From Myxococcales bacterium (GTDB taxonomy: Bacteria > Myxococcota > Myxococcia > Myxococcales > Anaeromyxobacteraceae), in assembly GCA_021818285.1 (NCBI GenBank), contig JAKAEO010000016.1, positions 1 to 33,564 on the forward strand: a DNA stretch of 33,564 nt. Reading direction: 5' to 3'. Below are positions 1-9,000 of this stretch, one piece after another. The stretch's first letter is position 1. Each line of letters opens with the position of its first letter. The notes under the pieces were generated by a model. That model saw nothing but the letters and a program-made list of their open reading frames with translations. It ran no database searches and was not told the origin of the DNA. The position numbers and the translations under genes were made by a program.

Positions 1-51
1 CGCGAGGCGGTGGCCGCGGCGCCCCCCGCGCGGGCGTCGGCCGGGCCCTGA
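1..51 (+). CDS. C-terminal end of a plus-strand gene (partial, unidentified)
   Basis: Reading from base 1 gives 16 codons (REAVAAAPPARASAGP) and then TGA at 49-51. The peptide is Ala/Pro-rich, like the disordered tails of many proteins in GC-rich genomes. The stop lies 17 bp from the stop codon of the convergent dctP gene, a spacing normal for convergent gene ends. Nothing else supports it, because the body of the gene lies outside the window. In so GC-rich a sequence a short open frame could be chance. Confidence 0.3.
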   Translation, partial: REAVAAAPPARASAGP

Positions 52-68
52 CCGCCCGGCGGCGCGGC

Positions 69-1058
69 CTACTTCCCCTTCCCCCTGGCCGCGGCGGCGC
101 GGAGCTTCACCACCTCGTCGAAGAAGGCGGCCGGGACCACCTTGCCGCGCACCGCGGGCCACGACCGCTCCGCGGCGGCGCGCCACGGCGCCGGGTCCAC
201 CTTCACCACCTCCAGCCCCTGCTTCACCATCGCCGCGATGGCGTCGTCGTTCAGCCGCTTGGCCTCGGCGTCGATGCGGGCCCCGAGCTCGTGGGCCACC
301 GCCAGCAGCTTGGGCCGCAGCTCCGCCGGGACCTTTTCCCAGGCGTCCTTGCGCACCACCGTGGCGCCGATGAGGTAGGCCCAGGGGTAGTCGATGAGCT
401 TGTCGGCCTTCTCGAAGAGCCGCGCGGTGAGCACGTAGGCCGGCGGCTGGGTGATACAGTTGATCATGCCGGTCTGCAGCGAGGGCACCACGTCGGTGGA
501 GGAGAGCACCACCGGCCGGAAGCCCACCTGCTTGAAGGCCTCGACGCTGGCCGGGTCGCCGTCCCAGACGAAGAACCTGGCGTCGGTCATCTCCGACGGC
601 GTCCGGTAGGGCTTGGCGCAGAAGATGTAGATGGTGCCGACCTGCGCCCAGTGCAGGACCACGTAGCCCTTCGCCGCCAGCTCCGCCTCGAGCTGCGGCT
701 GCACCTTGGGGAAGATCGCCGCGAATTCGGCCGGCCCGGAGATCATCCCCGGCGTGGAGAAGGTGGCCGGCTCGGGCATCACGTCGCGCAGGCCGATGTT
801 GGTCACCGAGGCGGCCTGGAGCTGGCCCACCGCCATCTTGCGCATCATGTCGCCCTCGGAGCCCTGGGTCCCGCCGGCGTAGACGCGCAGCTTCACCTTG
901 CCGCCGGAGAGGTCGCTCCAGCGCTCGGCCAGCTCCTTGAGCAGCGTGTGCCAGGTGGAGCCCTGGGGCGCCAGGGTGCCGAGCTTGATCTGCACCACCT
1001 GGGCGTCCGCGGGGCGGGCCAGGGCGGCGAGCAGGAGCAGGGCGAGCAGCTTCTTCAC
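69..1058 (-). CDS. dctP: TRAP transporter substrate-binding protein, DctP family
   Basis: Periplasmic solute receptor of a tripartite ATP-independent transporter, 329 aa, the usual size of the family. It starts at GTG (1058) behind a good ribosome site, AAGGAGA. An N-terminal Sec signal (MKKLLALLLLAALARPADAQ) is followed by the DctP opening IKLGTLAPQGSTWH. Family features include the G-SEGDMMRKMAVGQLQAA stretch (about residues 65-82) and the FVWDGDPASVEAFKQVGFRPV segment near 145, close to the conserved R-x-x-x-x-x-x-x-x-F substrate region. It lies 36 bp downstream of the TatT lipoprotein gene in the same operon, with the DctQM permease diverging. The substrate cannot be told from sequence; organic acids are usual for the family, but lipid-like ligands have been proposed where TatT is present. 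Confidence 0.9.
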   Translation of the reverse strand: MKKLLALLLLAALARPADAQVVQIKLGTLAPQGSTWHTLLKELAERWSDLSGGKVKLRVYAGGTQGSEGDMMRKMAVGQLQAASVTNIGLRDVMPEPATFSTPGMISGPAEFAAIFPKVQPQLEAELAAKGYVVLHWAQVGTIYIFCAKPYRTPSEMTDARFFVWDGDPASVEAFKQVGFRPVVLSSTDVVPSLQTGMINCITQPPAYVLTARLFEKADKLIDYPWAYLIGATVVRKDAWEKVPAELRPKLLAVAHELGARIDAEAKRLNDDAIAAMVKQGLEVVKVDPAPWRAAAERSWPAVRGKVVPAAFFDEVVKLRAAAARGKGK

Positions 1059-1094
1059 GGGTCGTCTCCTTGGCCGGCCGCAGGGGCCGGCCGG

Positions 1095-1988
1095 TCAGTT
1101 GAAGAGGTCGTCGGCGTGCTGGAGCAGCAGCCGGGCGCGGCGCTGGGCGATCACGTTGGCGAGCCGGTCGGGCGGCGAGCGGTCGGGGTCGGCCCTCGCC
1201 ACCCAGCCCAGCAGGCGGGTGAACTCGGCCCGGTCCTGCGCCTGGACCAGCGGCCCCTCGGCCCAGGCCACCAGCGGCCCGAGCCGCCGCCCGCCGGCCT
1301 CGGCCAGGGCCACCGCCAGGTGGGCCCGGGCGGCCTCGACGCTGCCGCCGGGCCGGGCGGCCTCGAGGCTCGCCGCCAGCTCGTGGACCGCCCCCTCGTT
1401 CCAGCCCTCGTCCAGCTCCAGCGCACGCCGCAAGAGCGCCTCCGGCGCGGGCAGCTCGGCCACCAGCGCCATGTCCTCCTTGCCGGCGGAGATGGCGAGG
1501 GCCCAGCTGGCCGCCGTCCAGTAGACGAGCGGGAGCTGCTCCTTCTTCAGCGTCGCGACCGCCCCGGGCAGGTCCCGCAGCGAGCGCAGGCGGGCCGCCA
1601 CGCCCGGCGCGCCCACCTCCAGGCCGCGCAGCCCGTAGTCCCGGGCCCGCAGGTAGAGCCTCCGCGCGCGCTCCCGCGGCGCCCGGGCCTCGGTCGAGCG
1701 TCCCGAGAGCTCCAGCGCGTCGGCGTCCTGCTGCACGAAGGCGTAGGCGTACTGGGTGAAGCCCGAGGCCAGCGCCCCGAGGAGCCCCACGTGGCGCGGC
1801 TGCTCCTCGAGCAGCCCCTCCATGGTCTTGAGGCCGAAGGGGACGGCGGCCCGGACCAGCTCCGGGTCGTCGTCCGAGGCGTAGGCGCCGCCCCCCGACG
1901 AGACGGCGTCGGCCATGGCGCGGGTCGCGGCGGCCCGCACCGAGCAGCCGGTGGCGGCGAGGGCGAGGAGGAGGGCGAGTCGCTTCAA
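1095..1988 (-). CDS. TRAP transporter TatT component family lipoprotein
   Basis: 297-aa predicted outer-membrane or periplasmic lipoprotein. A short signal (MKRLALLLALAATGC) ends in a lipobox with Cys15. The rest is helical and Ala/Leu-rich with repeated helix pairs (for example RARRLYLRARDYGLRGLEVG and EALLRRALELDEGWNEGAV), as in the TPR-like TatT (TRAP-associated) family first described in Treponema. The start is TTG at 1988 with no strong Shine-Dalgarno. The gene is first in a two-gene operon with dctP. Known TatT proteins are trimers that dock the binding protein TatP, probably handing over hydrophobic ligands, so a partnership with the downstream DctP is likely. The family call rests on the TPR-lipoprotein pattern plus context. 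Confidence 0.8.
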   Translation of the reverse strand: MKRLALLLALAATGCSVRAAATRAMADAVSSGGGAYASDDDPELVRAAVPFGLKTMEGLLEEQPRHVGLLGALASGFTQYAYAFVQQDADALELSGRSTEARAPRERARRLYLRARDYGLRGLEVGAPGVAARLRSLRDLPGAVATLKKEQLPLVYWTAASWALAISAGKEDMALVAELPAPEALLRRALELDEGWNEGAVHELAASLEAARPGGSVEAARAHLAVALAEAGGRRLGPLVAWAEGPLVQAQDRAEFTRLLGWVARADPDRSPPDRLANVIAQRRARLLLQHADDLFN

Positions 1989-2053
1989 GGAAGCCGTCCG
2001 GGCGATCGTTCGTGGTAGTCATAGAGGCCCCTCCGCGGAGGGTCAATCGCCAC

Positions 2054-3919
2054 GTGAGCGCGCGGACCACAGACGGCCCCGGCGGAGCGGCCACGCTGCG
2101 AAGGGCGCTCGACCGCCTGGAAGGGCTCTTCCACCACGGCATCGGGCTGGTGGTCGGGGCGCTGGGGCTGGTGATGATCGCCGTCCCGGCCGCCGAGACG
2201 CTGGCGCGCCGCTTCCTCGGGGCCGACGTCCCCGGCGCCTCGGTGGTGGTGCAGAACCTCACCCTGTGGGTCGGCTTCCTCGGGGCGCTGCTGGCGGCCG
2301 GCTCGGGTCGCCACCTGGCCCTCTCCACCGCCGAGGTCCTCCCCCAGGGCTGGCCGCGGCGCGCCGCGGGCCTGCTCACCCGCTGCACCTCGGCCGGCAC
2401 CTCGGCGCTGCTCGCCTGGGCCTCCTGGAAGCTGGTGGCCGCCGACACCGCCAGCGAGCGGACCATCGTCCTCGGCATCCCGGTGTGGTGGAGCGAGGCC
2501 GTCATGCCGGTGGCCTTCGGCTTCATGGCGCTGCGCTTCGCCTGGCGCTCGGGCGAGGGACCGCAGCGCTGGGCCGACCGGGCCGCCGGCGCCACCGCCA
2601 TCGTCGCCGCCCTGGCGCTGGGCCGGGCCACGCCCGCCCCCGGGCTGGTGTGGCTGCTGGGCATGCTGGTGCTGCTGGCCTTCCTGGCCGGCGCCCCGGT
2701 CTTCGTCGCCATGGCCGGGACCGCGATGCTGCTCTTCTGGCGCGACGGGACGCCCATCGCCGCGGTGCCGGCCGAGACCTTCCGGCTGGTGAGCTCGGCG
2801 ACGCTGCCCGCCATCCCGCTGCTCACCGTGGCCGGCTACGTGCTCGCCGAGGGGGGCGCCGCCAGGCGGCTGGTCCGGGCCTACAAGGGGTTCCTGGGCT
2901 GGATGCCCGGCGGCGTGGCGGTGATGGTGGCCTTCGTCTGCGCCATCTTCACCACCTTCACCGGCGGCTCGGGCGTCACCATCCTGGCGCTGGGCGGGCT
3001 GCTGCTCCCCACGCTGCTGGAGGAGGGCTACCCGGAGGGCTTCTCGCTCGGGCTGGTCACCGCCTCCGGCTCGCTGGGGCTCCTCTTCCCCCCGTCGCTC
3101 CCGGTGATCCTCTACGGGGTGGTGGCGCAGGTGCCCATCGGCCACCTCTTCCTCGGCGGGCTGGTGCCCGGACTCCTCATGGTGCTGGTGGTGGCCGGGT
3201 ACGGGATGTTCGTCGGGCGGCGCCACCGGGTGGCGCGCCAGCCCTTCCACCCCGGCGAGGCGTTCCGCGCGCTCTGGGAGGCGAAGTGGGACCTGGGGCT
3301 GCCCACCGTGGTGGTGGCGGCGGTGGTGAGCGGCTACGCCACCGTGGTGGAGGCGGCGGCGCTGGGCTGCGCCTACGCCCTGGTGGTGGAGATGGCGGTG
3401 TTCCGCACCATCCACCCCTGGCGCGACCTGCCCCGGGTGCTGGCGGTGGCCTCGACCCTCCTCGGCAGCGTCATCATCCTCCTGGGCGTGGCCATGGGAC
3501 TCTCCTCCTGGCTGGTGGACGCCGAGGTGCCGTCGCGGCTGGTGGAGTGGACCACCACCCACGTCCACAGCCCGCACCTGTTCCTGCTGGCGCTGAACGT
3601 CGGGCTGCTGCTGCTCGGCAGCGTGCTGGAGATCTACGCGGCCATCGTGGTGCTCGCGCCGCTGGTGGCCCCCATCGGCGCCGCCTACGGCATCGACCCG
3701 GTGCACCTCGGGGTGGTGTTCCTGGCCAACCTGGAGCTGGGCTTCCTCTTCCCGCCCATGGGGCTGAACCTGTTCCTCTCCGCCTCGCGCTTCCGCAAGC
3801 CGCTGCCCTACCTCTACGCGCGGACCGCGCCGTTCCTGGTCATCCTGGCGGTGGGGGTGCTGCTCATCACCTACCTCGACCCCATCACCACCGGCGTGGT
3901 GCGGCTCTTCACGCGGTAG
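2054..3919 (+). CDS. dctM: TRAP transporter fused permease, DctQ-DctM
   Basis: Inner-membrane permease of the TRAP system, about 621 aa. Residues about 20-170 form a four-helix DctQ small subunit (GIGLVVGALGLVMIAVPAAE; LTLWVGFLGALLAAGSGRH). Residues about 195-620 form the 12-helix DctM domain with SGVTILALGGLLLP, the signature-like GSLGLLFPPSLPVILYG and a terminal FLANLELGFLFPPMGLN. Fusion of Q and M is common in the family. I favour GTG at 2054 because GGAGGG lies at 2037-2042. An upstream in-frame GTG at 2012 would leave only 23 bp to the divergent TatT start and no room for promoters. It diverges from tatT-dctP and supplies the membrane part of the same transporter. It converges with the PAP2_C gene 25 bp away. 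Confidence 0.92.
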   Translation: MSARTTDGPGGAATLRRALDRLEGLFHHGIGLVVGALGLVMIAVPAAETLARRFLGADVPGASVVVQNLTLWVGFLGALLAAGSGRHLALSTAEVLPQGWPRRAAGLLTRCTSAGTSALLAWASWKLVAADTASERTIVLGIPVWWSEAVMPVAFGFMALRFAWRSGEGPQRWADRAAGATAIVAALALGRATPAPGLVWLLGMLVLLAFLAGAPVFVAMAGTAMLLFWRDGTPIAAVPAETFRLVSSATLPAIPLLTVAGYVLAEGGAARRLVRAYKGFLGWMPGGVAVMVAFVCAIFTTFTGGSGVTILALGGLLLPTLLEEGYPEGFSLGLVTASGSLGLLFPPSLPVILYGVVAQVPIGHLFLGGLVPGLLMVLVVAGYGMFVGRRHRVARQPFHPGEAFRALWEAKWDLGLPTVVVAAVVSGYATVVEAAALGCAYALVVEMAVFRTIHPWRDLPRVLAVASTLLGSVIILLGVAMGLSSWLVDAEVPSRLVEWTTTHVHSPHLFLLALNVGLLLLGSVLEIYAAIVVLAPLVAPIGAAYGIDPVHLGVVFLANLELGFLFPPMGLNLFLSASRFRKPLPYLYARTAPFLVILAVGVLLITYLDPITTGVVRLFTR

Positions 3920-3944
3920 GGGCGCACCGCCGGGTGGCGGGCCG

Positions 3945-4679
3945 TCAGCGGGCCGCCCCGGCCCCCCGGGGCCGCCACTCGCGCAGCGCGTAGAGGGCGA
4001 AGGTCACCGCCCAGCCCCCGGCCACGTCGATGCCGTAGTGGATGCGCGCCAGCAGCACGCTCGCCACCACCAGCAGGTGGGCGGCGAGGGCCACCGCGCG
4101 CAGCCGCGGGCGATCCCACAGGTAGAGCAGGAGCAGGAAGGTGGTGGCGGTGTGGCCGGAGAAGAACAGGTCCTTGGTGAGGTAGACGGAGAGGCTCTCG
4201 TGGCCGAAGACCTGCACCGGCGACACCAGCGCCAGCCAGGCCTCGCCGAAGCTCCGCCCGCCGAGCCCGGGGCCGGCCCGGGCCGGGTCGGGAGCGCCCA
4301 GGCCGGTGAGCAGCAGGGTCGCGCCGCGGGCCAGCGAGACCAGCCCGCCGGTCACCATGTACCGCACCCAGCGGCGCGGGTCGCTCCAGAGGAGCAGGAG
4401 CGCCAGCGGCAGGTAGCAGAGGAGCCAGAGCCAGTAGTTGGCGCGCGCCACCCACTCCACGTAGGGCAGGTGGGCGAGCGCCAGGTCGGGGAGGGTCGGG
4501 GCCGGGCGCCGCTCGTTCCAGATGGCCGCCGCCGTCATCGCCCCGTAGCAGGCGAAGCGGAAGAGGACGGCGCCGAGGAGCGCCGGCCAGAGGGCGAGCA
4601 GCGCGGCCGCCCCCGGCCCGGGCCGCGCCGCGGCTCCGCCGCGCGCCGCCTCGCCCGGGGGATCCGGTTGCGGCGCCAC
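3945..4679 (-). CDS. PAP2_C / sphingomyelin-synthase-like membrane protein
   Basis: 244-aa polytopic membrane protein with about six helices. Motif LTKDLFFSGHT (His176) and motif ARIHYGIDVAGGW (His214, Asp218) supply the His-His-Asp triad of the PAP2 superfamily. The D-x-x-FSGHT and HYxIDV arrangement is that of the PAP2_C branch (sphingomyelin synthase and related phosphotransferases) rather than of ordinary PAP2 phosphatases, which show PSGHT and SRxxxxxHxxxD. The start is GTG at 4679, 8 bp after the tolC-like stop, so it is probably the last gene of the RND operon. An unusually Pro/Ala-rich N-terminus precedes helix 1. Likely chemistry is moving or removing a lipid phospho-headgroup; the substrate is unknown. 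Confidence 0.75.
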   Translation of the reverse strand: MAPQPDPPGEAARGGAAARPGPGAAALLALWPALLGAVLFRFACYGAMTAAAIWNERRPAPTLPDLALAHLPYVEWVARANYWLWLLCYLPLALLLLWSDPRRWVRYMVTGGLVSLARGATLLLTGLGAPDPARAGPGLGGRSFGEAWLALVSPVQVFGHESLSVYLTKDLFFSGHTATTFLLLLYLWDRPRLRAVALAAHLLVVASVLLARIHYGIDVAGGWAVTFALYALREWRPRGAGAAR

Positions 4680-4687
4680 GCCCGGGC

Positions 4688-6043
4688 TCAGGGGAAGAGG
4701 CCCAGCGCCGCCAGCAGGTCGAGGCGCGCCTGCCGGACCGCGTCCTCGCCCACCACCATGGCGAGGTCGGCGTCGCGGGACTGCTGCTGCGCGGTGGCGA
4801 GGTCGAGGCTGTTGGTGGCCCCGGCCTCGTAGGCGCGCCCGGTCAGGGAGAGCACCGTGCGGGCCTGCTCGGCGGCGCGGCGCGCCGCGCCCAGCGCGGC
4901 CTCCTGGTGCTGCACCGCGGCGACCGCCACCCGCACGTCGGAGCGGGCCTGGCGCAGCGTGGCGTCGAGCCCGGTCCGGGCCTCGCGCTCCAGCGCCCGG
5001 CGCTCCTGCAGCTGTCCCACCCGCAGGCCGCCCTCGAAGATGGGCAGCGACAGGACGAACTGCACCTGCCAGCCGGCGTGCGGCGTGGGGGCGACCGCCA
5101 CGGTGGTGTTGGTCTCCTGCGCGGTGACCAGCAGCGCCGGCAGCCAGTCGGCCCAGCTGTAACGGGCCGCGGCGGTCGCCGCGTCCAGGCGGGCCCGGGC
5201 CGCCACCACGTCCGCCCGGCCCTCCTCGGGCGCGCCCGGGGAGGGGGGCGAGGCGCCGGCGCGGAGGTCCGGCTCCCCGTCGGCGTCCAGCGGCCCGTCG
5301 CCGCCGGTGGCGATGCCCAGCGCCTCGCGGGCCCGCGCCAGCCCGGTCCGGGCCGACTCCAGCTGGGCCTCGCTCGCGGCCAGCACCTGCCCGACCCGGG
5401 CGGCGTCCAGGGCGTTGCCCACGCCGGCCTGGAGGCGGGCCTGGGCGAAGTCCACCCGGGCGCGCGCCAGCTCCACCGCCGAGCGGCTCACCTCGATGGT
5501 CCGGCGGCTGGCGACCACGCCCAGGTAGGCGCGGCCGGCGGCCAGCGCCACCTGGCGCAGGACGTCCTCCCGGGAGACACGGGCCAGGTCGGCCTGCTTG
5601 GAGGCGACCACCCAGCCGGCCCAGCGCGAGGGGTTGAAGAGCGGGGCGCTGAGGGTCAGCTGGCCCTGCTTCAGGTACTCGGGCGTCACCACCCGCGCCG
5701 GCTGCCCCGGGCCCTGGGAGAGCGTCCGGGCGGCGTCCACCTGGGTGTAGACGGCAGCGACGCCGATGCCCGGGAGGGAGCCGGCGCGGGCCTGGACCAG
5801 CAGCCCGTCCACCCGGGCGATCTCCTCGGCGGCGACGCGCGCCGCCGGTGCCCGGGCCATGGCGCGCCGCACCGCCTCGTCGAAGGCGACGCGCTCCGGC
5901 TCGGCGGCGGGGCCCGGCGCCGGCAGGGTGGAGGCGGGGCCCGGCGCCGCCGCGGCGGCCCCCGGCGCGACCGGTGGCGGGACGGCGGGGGCCGGCGGAT
6001 CGGCGGCCAGGACGCAGGCCAGGAGCAGGGGCAGGCCGGCCAT
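4688..6043 (-). CDS. TolC-family outer membrane efflux protein
   Basis: 451-aa outer-membrane channel of a tripartite RND pump. After a short hydrophobic leader (MAGLPLLLACVLAADPP) and a Pro/Ala-rich spacer come two OEP repeats. The first holds VAFDEAVRRAMARAPAARVA and long coiled-coil helices with LARARVDFAQARLQAGVGN. The second holds LDAATAAARYSWADWLPAL, FVLSLPIFEGG and a matching helix ending AYEAGATNSLDLATAQQQS. PIFEGG and the A-x-x-L-x-x-x-A-x-x-x heptads are typical. The ATG at 6043 lies 1 bp after the pump's stop, so translation is probably coupled. The leader contains LLAC, so a lipoprotein signal is possible, but the basic N-region is missing. Confidence 0.92.
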   Translation of the reverse strand: MAGLPLLLACVLAADPPAPAVPPPVAPGAAAAAPGPASTLPAPGPAAEPERVAFDEAVRRAMARAPAARVAAEEIARVDGLLVQARAGSLPGIGVAAVYTQVDAARTLSQGPGQPARVVTPEYLKQGQLTLSAPLFNPSRWAGWVVASKQADLARVSREDVLRQVALAAGRAYLGVVASRRTIEVSRSAVELARARVDFAQARLQAGVGNALDAARVGQVLAASEAQLESARTGLARAREALGIATGGDGPLDADGEPDLRAGASPPSPGAPEEGRADVVAARARLDAATAAARYSWADWLPALLVTAQETNTTVAVAPTPHAGWQVQFVLSLPIFEGGLRVGQLQERRALEREARTGLDATLRQARSDVRVAVAAVQHQEAALGAARRAAEQARTVLSLTGRAYEAGATNSLDLATAQQQSRDADLAMVVGEDAVRQARLDLLAALGLFP

Positions 6044-6044
6044 C

Positions 6045-9000
6045 TCAGGTCGCCGCCTCCACCTCGGCGTCCGGCTCCTTCTCCCGCCTCGAGAAGCGGT
6101 CGAGCAGGGTGTAGAGCGCGGGGATGAGGAACAGGGTGAGGAAGGTGGAGACCGTCAGGCCGCCGATGACGGCGCGGGCCAGCGGCAGGTTGGTCTCGCT
6201 GCCCTCGCCGATGCCGAGCGCCATGGGGAGGAGGCCGGCGATGGTGGCGATGGTGGTCATGAGGATGGGGCGCAGCCGGGTCCGGCCCGCCTCGACCGTC
6301 GCCTCCAGCAGCGGCAGGCCGCGCTGCTGCAGCACCCGGGCGAAGTCCACCAGCAGCACGCCGTTCGACACCACGATGCCCACCATCATGATGATGCCCA
6401 TGAAGCTGTTCACGCTCAGGGTGGTGCCGGTGAGCCACAGCGCCAGGAAGACGCCGGAGACCCCGAGCGGCACCGACATCATGATCACCAGCGGATCGAG
6501 CAGCGAGCGGAACTGCGAGGCCAGGATCATGTAGACCAGGGCCACCGCCAGCAGGGCCGCGAAGATCAGGCCGGAGAAGGCCTCGCGCTGGGCCGCCGTC
6601 TGGCCGCCGAGCTGGGCGGTGAAGCCGTCGGGCGGCGGGACCTCCTGCAGCACGCTGGCCACCGCGTCGCTGGCCGTCCCCAGGTCCTTGCCCGGGGCGA
6701 CGTTGGCGGTGACGTCGACGATCCGCTGCAGGTACTTCCGGTTGATCTGCACCGGGCCGGCGCCGCGCTCCACCCGGGCGATGTTGGCGAGCGAGACCAG
6801 CTTGCCGGCCGGGGTCCGCACGAAGACGTCGCCCAGGTCGTCCACGTGGGATCGGTAGCGATCGGCGAGCCGGACGTTGATGTTGTACTGGTTGCCGCTC
6901 TTGGCGTCGATGAAGGGGACCGGGGCGAACTGGGTGTTCCCCACCAGGCTGGTGAGCACGCTCTGCGCCACCTGCTGCTCGCTGACGCCGGCCTGGCCGG
7001 CCTTCTCCCGGTCCACCACCACGTCCAGCTCCGGGTAGTTCTCCTCCCGGGAGATCTGCACGTCGGTGAGCAGCGGCCGGCCGTCGGCGCCGGCGAGCTG
7101 GCGCATCCGGCCGAAGAGCCGCCGGGCGTAGGCGGAGGCGTCGTCGAGGTCGTAGCCGAGCACCTCCACGTCGATGGGCGCCGAGGAGCCGATGTTGGTG
7201 ATGTTCTTCACGATGCCGCCGATGAAGAAGTAGTACTGGATGCCCGGGAAGGCGTCCCGCATGGCGGTGCGGACCTTGGCCGCCGCGTCCACGTCGGAGA
7301 TGCGGCGCCGGGTGCGGGGCACCAGGTTGACCCGCAGCTGGCCGGAGTGCGGGCCGGTGTTGCCGGTGAAGAGGGCCGCCCGGCTGCCGATGGGCAGCCC
7401 CACGCTGTTCAGCATGGTGGTCCAGATGCGCCCGCCGGAGTCCGACCGCTCCCCGGCCAGGGTCGCCTCCACCAGGGCCTCCAGCCGCTTCCCCACCTCC
7501 TCGGTCCGCTCCACGCGGGTGCCGATGGGGGCACGGTAGGTGATGGTGAACTGGGCCTCGTCGGTGTCGGGGAAGAACTCGCTGCCGACCAGGCGCTTGG
7601 TCGCGAAGCCCGCCAACGCGAAGAGCAGGACGGCGAGGATCACCTTCCCCCGGCGGGCCAGCACCCAGCGCAGCAGCCGGGCGTAGAGGGCGTCCATCCG
7701 GTCCAGTTGCCGGGCCACCCACCCGGGGAGCCCGGTGGCGCCGGCGGCGTGCCCCTCGACCTTCAGGTAGCGGATGCAGAGCAGCGGGGTGACGGTGCGG
7801 GACACCAGGAAGCTCATCGCCAGCGCGAAGGAGATGGTGAGCGCCAGGGGGGTGAAGAGGGACTTCGCCTGGCCGGTGAGGAACACCACCGGCAGGAAGA
7901 CCACGATGGTGGTGACGGTGGACACGAAGATGGGCATCGCCACCTCCTGGGCCGCCGCCAGCACCGCGCTCCGGCGCTCGCCCCCCAGGGCCAGGTGCCG
8001 GTGGATGTTCTCCAGCTCGACGATGGAGTCGTCCACCAGGCGCCCCACGCCGAGGGCCAGGCCGCCCAGGGTGAAGACGTTCAGGCTCTGCCCGGTGAAG
8101 TAGAGCAGGATGAAGGTGGCGATGATGGAGAGCGGGATGGCGACGGCGATGATGCCGGTCGCCGAGAGGCTCACCAGGAAGAGCAGGATCACCAGCACCG
8201 CCAGGCCGCCGCCGGTGACCGCCTCGTGCTGCAGCGAGGCGATGGCCGCCCGGATGTAGCGCGACTGGTCGAAGGACACCGACAGCTTCACGCTGGGCGG
8301 CAGCCCCCGCAGGTGGGGGATGGCGCGCTGCACCGCGTCCACCACCTCCACGGTGTTGGCGCTGGGCTGCTTGTTGATGCGGAAGAAGACGCCCCGCTGC
8401 CCGTCGATGCGGACGATCTCGGTCTGGTCGGCGGTGCCGTCCTTCACGCGGGCCACGTCGGCCACCCGCACCGGCCCCTCGCCGGCGGCGCCCTGCCCCG
8501 GCCCGCCGGGGCGCACCACCACGTCCTGGAGCGGCCGCGCCTCGCCGAACTGGGTGTTGGAGAAGACGTTGTAGTCGGCGTCCCCGGAGCGCAGGCTCCC
8601 CGAGGGCAGGAGGAGGTTCGAGGTCCGCACGGCGTTCAGCAGGTCCAGGATCGCCAGGCCGCGCGCCCGGAGCGCCTCGCGCCGCGCCAGCACCTCGATC
8701 TCGCGGACCTTGCCGCCGCCCACCGAGGCGCTGGCCACGCCCTTGATGCGCTCCAGCTGCGGCTCGACGACGTTGTAGGCGAGGTCGTAGAGCTGCCGCT
8801 CGTCCAGCCCCTCGCCGCTCATGGCGATGAGCTGCACCGGGATGCCGGAGACGTCGAACTTCAGGACGAAGGGCGGGTTGATCCCGGCCGGCAGCGTGTT
8901 CTGGATCTGGGCGACCCGCTGCGAGACCTCGAACTGGGCGTTGTCGAGGTTCACGCCGTACTGGAACCAGACGGTGACGATGGAGGTGCCCTGGCGCGAG

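Noticed and set aside
2012-2053. Upstream GTG start for the DctQM permease.
   Set aside because: It lacks a ribosome site and leaves 23 bp for two divergent promoters; GTG 2054 has GGAGGG upstream.
6350-6420. Loss of the AcrB-type TM10 lysine in the RND pump.
   Set aside because: Other HAE1 subgroups have Asn or Ser there while keeping the TM4 Asp pair; not evidence of an inactive pump.
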